Shown: positions 4,755 to 6,880 of the stretch, piece after piece | Numbering within the stretch: the first letter of the stretch is position 1 | How the letters are laid out: the number at the start of each line of letters is the position of its first letter | NCBI GenBank assembly: GCA_003486665.1 | Contig: DNGF01000257.1 | Location: 1-6,880, forward strand | Reading direction: 5' to 3' | DNA: 6,880 nt | DNA from: Oscillospiraceae bacterium | Lineage (GTDB): Bacteria; Bacillota; Clostridia; Oscillospirales; Acutalibacteraceae | Program-made: the position numbers and the translations under genes | Notes under the pieces: generated by a model | Databases searched by the model: none | What the model was told of the DNA's origin: nothing | Seen by the model: only the letters and a program-made list of their open reading frames with translations

Positions 4755-6435
4755 CTTTCTTAATTATATCAATTGTCAGCTTCACGAGCTTTTCGAATAC
4801 CGCGACAAACTGATTTCTGCTTGCTTCCTTGACTCCGTAGCCGGGAATGGTTCCGTTTCGGTTTTCAACTCCGTCAACCTCGCCGATGTAGCCGCCCCAA
4901 AGGCTGTAGGCAATTGCAACAGCTTCCTTTTCTGCCGGGGTTGCAAAGCCGTTTTTCTCGCAGAACCTTTTAAACATATTATCCGCAATTCCGCCCTCGC
5001 AGCCGAGCTTTTGAAGAATCTCGTTTGCATTTGCAAGCATACCCTCATCAGCCGTTGACGCGACCGATTTGCGAACCGTAAATGCAAGGAGCCTGATCAA
5101 AACCTTAAAGTCATTTGAATCCTGTGAATACCTTTTATCTCCGATCTTGCATCTGAGCATTGCAAGCGTGACGGCATCGTTAAGCGTCTTGTACTCGCTG
5201 TCGGGAATTTCAAGTCCGTATGCCGCCGCCTGTTCCTTAATTCCGCCCTTGCCGTAAATCGGAGTATCTGACATTTCCTTTATCATATCCGTTACCGGTT
5301 TAAGCTTTGCATAAAGCGCGTCCGTTTCCTCTACGCCGAGTGTTTCCGGAGTGATATTCTCTCGAAGATCCTCCGAATACTCCTTATATGACATACTCCA
5401 GGTGTAGCCCTGAAGATCATTTTTCATCATATCAAGTGCTTCTTTCGAATATCCCTTGCAGACCGATGCAAGCTTATCCGCATCAATATGATTTATCTTT
5501 TTTGTTTCATATTTTATTTCACTGTCGGTCATACTGACAAACTTATATTCGGCGGGGAAATTGCCGAGGCTTGACATTGAAAAATCATAGATTGTATTTC
5601 CGAGGAAGCTCGTATAAGATTTTGTGTTTGCACAATGAGTGTGACCGGTAAAAACAAGCTTAACGCCCAGATCGGCAAGAAGTCCAGCAAAAGAATACGG
5701 TGTGTTTACAACGTAGTTTTTCTCGTTGAGCTTCTGGAACGGATTATGCTCAAGCAAATTATGGTGCATTATCATGATGACTTTTTTGCCCTGCTTCTTT
5801 GCCGCTTTCACCTGCTTTATCGCCCAGTCCATTCTCGAAGCATCATTGTTCGGAACAACTCTGTATCTTTCATCGCAGGTATCGAGAGCCACAAGAGTGT
5901 ATTCGTCATTAAGATTTGCACTGTAAGAACAGGTTCCCTCATCGGTAGAAAGCGCCTCGTCATATCCGAATTCATGATAAATCTCGGTAAACTTTTTATG
6001 ATCAACAGGCATATCTTTTGCATTGTCATGATTTCCGTTAATGACATAAACCTGTTTGCCTGTTTCCTGCTCAAATTTTCTGAATTTAGCGGCGACAACT
6101 TCATGCTCCGAAATATAATCCCTGCCGTGTGTTGCAAGATCTCCCGTTGCAAGAACAAATTGACATTCGGGATTTTCCGCGCACTCCTTCAAAAATTCAT
6201 CAATTATGTAGCCGCTCTGGTTGGTAAGAGATTCGCTTTCAGATTTAAAGGTCGTTACCCAGCCCTCATCCGCAAGTGTTGTTCCCGCCTGTTTCACGGG
6301 ATGAACATAGTGAAGATCGGACGCAACCGCAAAGCCTGTTTTAGCCTCGATTGTTTTCGCATTCGCAGTAAGAGTCAACGAAGATCCCAAGATCAATACA
6401 AGCGAAAGTATAATGCTCATGGTTTTCTTTATCAT
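4732..6435 (-). CDS. Exported calcineurin-like metallophosphoesterase
   Basis: A 567-residue protein with a signal peptide: Lys3-Lys4, a hydrophobic core (about 8-22) and ANA (24-26) as a signal peptidase I site; there is no lipobox Cys. Residues 34-270 hold the full calcineurin-like metal site in order: SDLH (Asp40, His42), GDLATHG (Asp99), GNHD (Asn135, His136), MHHN (His224) and GHTH (His265, His267), as in CpdA/Icc-type phosphodiesterases. It probably hydrolyses a phosphate ester or diester outside the membrane; the substrate is unknown. Residues about 310-567 form a predicted helical C-terminal region I do not recognise, ending in an amphipathic segment (KLVKLTIDIIKKVVI, 549-563) that might touch the membrane. 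No cell-wall anchor motif is seen. The ATG at 6435 is chosen because AGGAG lies nine bases upstream and a consensus promoter overlaps the 20-codon extension beginning at 6495. It is followed by the Cys-rich protein gene. Confidence 0.88.
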   Translation of the reverse strand: MIKKTMSIILSLVLILGSSLTLTANAKTIEAKTGFAVASDLHYVHPVKQAGTTLADEGWVTTFKSESESLTNQSGYIIDEFLKECAENPECQFVLATGDLATHGRDYISEHEVVAAKFRKFEQETGKQVYVINGNHDNAKDMPVDHKKFTEIYHEFGYDEALSTDEGTCSYSANLNDEYTLVALDTCDERYRVVPNNDASRMDWAIKQVKAAKKQGKKVIMIMHHNLLEHNPFQKLNEKNYVVNTPYSFAGLLADLGVKLVFTGHTHCANTKSYTSFLGNTIYDFSMSSLGNFPAEYKFVSMTDSEIKYETKKINHIDADKLASVCKGYSKEALDMMKNDLQGYTWSMSYKEYSEDLRENITPETLGVEETDALYAKLKPVTDMIKEMSDTPIYGKGGIKEQAAAYGLEIPDSEYKTLNDAVTLAMLRCKIGDKRYSQDSNDFKVLIRLLAFTVRKSVASTADEGMLANANEILQKLGCEGGIADNMFKRFCEKNGFATPAEKEAVAIAYSLWGGYIGEVDGVENRNGTIPGYGVKEASRNQFVAVFEKLVKLTIDIIKKVVISTYH

Positions 6436-6444
6436 CGGTAAACA

Positions 6445-6449
6445 CTCCT
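6445..6449 (-). promoter_or_regulatory. Ribosome binding site of the phosphoesterase gene
   Basis: The minus strand reads AAAAGGAGTGTTTACCG then ATG. AGGAG is nine bases upstream of the ATG at 6435, and the following residues read as a signal peptide, which would be buried internally if translation began at 6495. Confidence 0.75.
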
Positions 6450-6466
6450 TTTGGCTTTCTGAAAAT

Positions 6467-6495
6467 ATTTTACCAATTTGACCCATAGTTGTCAA
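6467..6495 (-). promoter_or_regulatory. Promoter of the phosphoesterase gene
   Basis: TTGACA (6495-6490), a perfect -35, and TAAAAT (6472-6467), a five-of-six -10, lie 17 bases apart on the minus strand. Transcription would begin near 6460, so the upstream in-frame ATG at 6495 is not in the message. No operator-like repeat is obvious around it. Confidence 0.85.
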
Positions 6496-6664
6496 TGAGC
6501 TTTTCTATTTGCGTTTCTTGAATCCGGATTTTCGCCCAAATCTCCGATTTTCCCTATAATTTTCAAAGCCACAAATTGTATATAACGCTGAAAAATCGAA
6601 AAAATCGCACATTTCCGTGAAATGTTAACAAATTGTTCATACTTTCTCAACATTCACTCAGCAC

Positions 6665-6673
6665 TGATATAAT
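6665..6673 (+). promoter_or_regulatory. Extended -10 promoter of an unidentified plus-strand transcript
   Basis: TG-A-TATAAT is a perfect extended -10, the same arrangement as before the glycosyltransferase. The best -35 candidates upstream are weak. It sits in a 12-base palindrome TATAATATTATA (6668-6679), which also puts a TATAAT on the minus strand, but only the plus orientation has the TG extension. Transcription would begin near 6680. Confidence 0.55.
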
Positions 6674-6685
6674 ATTATACGTGTG

Positions 6686-6699
6686 GAGATAGTTATCTC
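6686..6699 (+). other. Small 5' hairpin in the putative transcript
   Basis: GAGAT (6686-6690) and ATCTC (6695-6699) form a five-base-pair stem with a four-base loop AGTT, within a few bases of the predicted transcript start. It is followed by a long pyrimidine-rich stretch (6700-6727). A 5' hairpin of this sort can protect an RNA end, but it could be chance. Confidence 0.4.
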
Positions 6700-6728
6700 T
6701 ATTTTCATTTTTATTTTCTCTTTCCCTT

Positions 6729-6770
6729 GAACGGTTCGATGTTGCACACGACGGGCCGTTCCCCCTTTTT
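6729..6770 (+). terminator. Terminator-like hairpin followed by CCCCTTTTT
   Basis: GAACGGT (6729-6735) pairs with GCCGTTC (6755-6761) over seven base pairs; an inner stem TCG-a-TGT (6736-6742) with ACA-CGA (6746-6751) has small bulges and a three-base loop. It is followed by CCCCTTTTT. The T run is good, but four C residues separate it from the stem, so it may be a terminator, an attenuator or a folded RNA element. Confidence 0.55.
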
Positions 6771-6804
6771 ATAACCTGAATTTACATTTCATAAAAAATT
6801 TCTG

Positions 6805-6842
6805 CGCCGTACAAATCCCGATTGTGCGGTGTTTTTGTTTTT
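6805..6842 (+). terminator. Intrinsic terminator on the plus strand
   Basis: CGCCGTACAA (6805-6814) pairs with TTGTGCGGTG (6822-6831) with two G-U pairs around a seven-base loop, followed by TTTTTGTTTTT. This is a convincing terminator, but no gene lies upstream on this strand in the window, so it must end the unidentified short transcript or act as an attenuator for a gene beyond the edge. Confidence 0.7.
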
Positions 6843-6880
6843 CTTCGGAATTAATTGTGTTTGTTTTTCTTCGGAATTAA
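6830..6880. repeat. Tandem duplication with 26-bp period at the right edge
   Basis: A 21-base unit ending TTTTTCTTCGGAATTAA occurs at 6834-6854 and again, identical, at 6860-6880. Allowing one mismatch, 25 bases (6830-6854 versus 6856-6880) match at a 26-base offset. The second copy runs to the last base of the window, so further copies may follow. Each copy contains TTC-TTCG-GAA, a small UUCG-capped hairpin. The first copy overlaps the U tract of the preceding terminator. Confidence 0.85.

Larger units (their letters stand above)
6496..6880. other. Intergenic region without a convincing gene
   Basis: This 385-base stretch has no open frame with a ribosome site on either strand. Bases 6496-6660 are AT-rich and unremarkable, apart from an imperfect dyad TTAACAA-A-TTGTTCA at about 6625-6639. 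From 6665 onward the plus strand carries a promoter-like element, hairpins with U tracts, and a tandem duplication, listed separately. The gene these may serve would lie beyond the right edge. Confidence 0.7.

Noticed and set aside
5635..6441. A 268-codon open frame on the plus strand opposite the phosphoesterase
   Set aside because: It is the antisense shadow of a well-supported gene with all metal-site motifs; its translation shows no family motif and no ribosome site was evident.
6436..6495. An upstream ATG extending the phosphoesterase by 20 residues
   Set aside because: It overlaps the -35 of a consensus promoter, lies upstream of the expected transcript start, and would bury the signal peptide.
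6625..6639. Rex-like operator suggested by TTAACAA-A-TTGTTCA
   Set aside because: The half-sites face the wrong way with the wrong spacing for Rex, and one position is mismatched; AT-rich sequence gives such dyads by chance.
6645..6667. CIRCE-like heat-shock operator suggested by CACTCAGCACTG near the right-end promoter
   Set aside because: The required inverted TTAGCACTC-N9-GAGTGCTAA is absent; only loose half-site resemblance.

Overview
The window looks like chromosomal DNA from a low-to-moderate GC Firmicute of class Clostridia, most likely a gut Oscillospiraceae/Ruminococcus-type organism. This is inferred from strong GGAGG ribosome sites, consensus TTGACA-17-TATAAT-like promoters, PyrR RNA attenuation, and protein families typical of that group (SLOG/DUF1273 tail, ERI-1-like exonuclease with zinc ribbon, a 110-residue Cys-rich protein often labelled 'Hsp90'). 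No phage gene, transposase, CRISPR array or defence operon is visible.

Layout, left to right. Bases 3-131 (+) are the last 42 codons of a SLOG/DUF1273 (YpsA-like) gene. It converges, across a shared terminator hairpin (146-170), on a minus-strand pyrimidine salvage operon: pyrR (1627-2157) then uraA (191-1576). That operon has a consensus promoter (2296-2324) and a nearly complete PyrR attenuator in its leader: a binding hairpin with a CAGAGA hexaloop (2255-2286), an 8-bp antiterminator pairing, and an intrinsic terminator (2169-2206) just before the pyrR ribosome site. Upstream is a single-gene unit for a DEDDh 3'-5' exonuclease with a C-terminal zinc ribbon (2386-3261, minus), with its own promoter and terminator.

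Divergent from the exonuclease is a solitary tRNA-Val(GAC) gene (3442-3518, +) with promoter and UUCG-loop terminator. A GT32-type glycosyltransferase follows (3628-4317, +), driven by an extended -10 promoter and a very short leader. It converges, across a 9-bp-stem bidirectional terminator (4321-4356), on a minus-strand pair: an exported calcineurin-like phosphoesterase (4732-6435) and, 36 bases downstream, the 110-residue Cys-rich protein (4363-4695).

The right end (6496-6880) has no convincing gene but is structured: an extended -10 promoter on the plus strand, two successive terminator-like hairpins, and a 26-bp tandem duplication that runs to the window edge. This resembles a leader/attenuator or small RNA locus for something beyond the window and is the least explained part.

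Functionally the units are mostly independent housekeeping transcripts. The only clear regulatory circuit is PyrR repressing its own operon and the uracil permease when UMP is plentiful.
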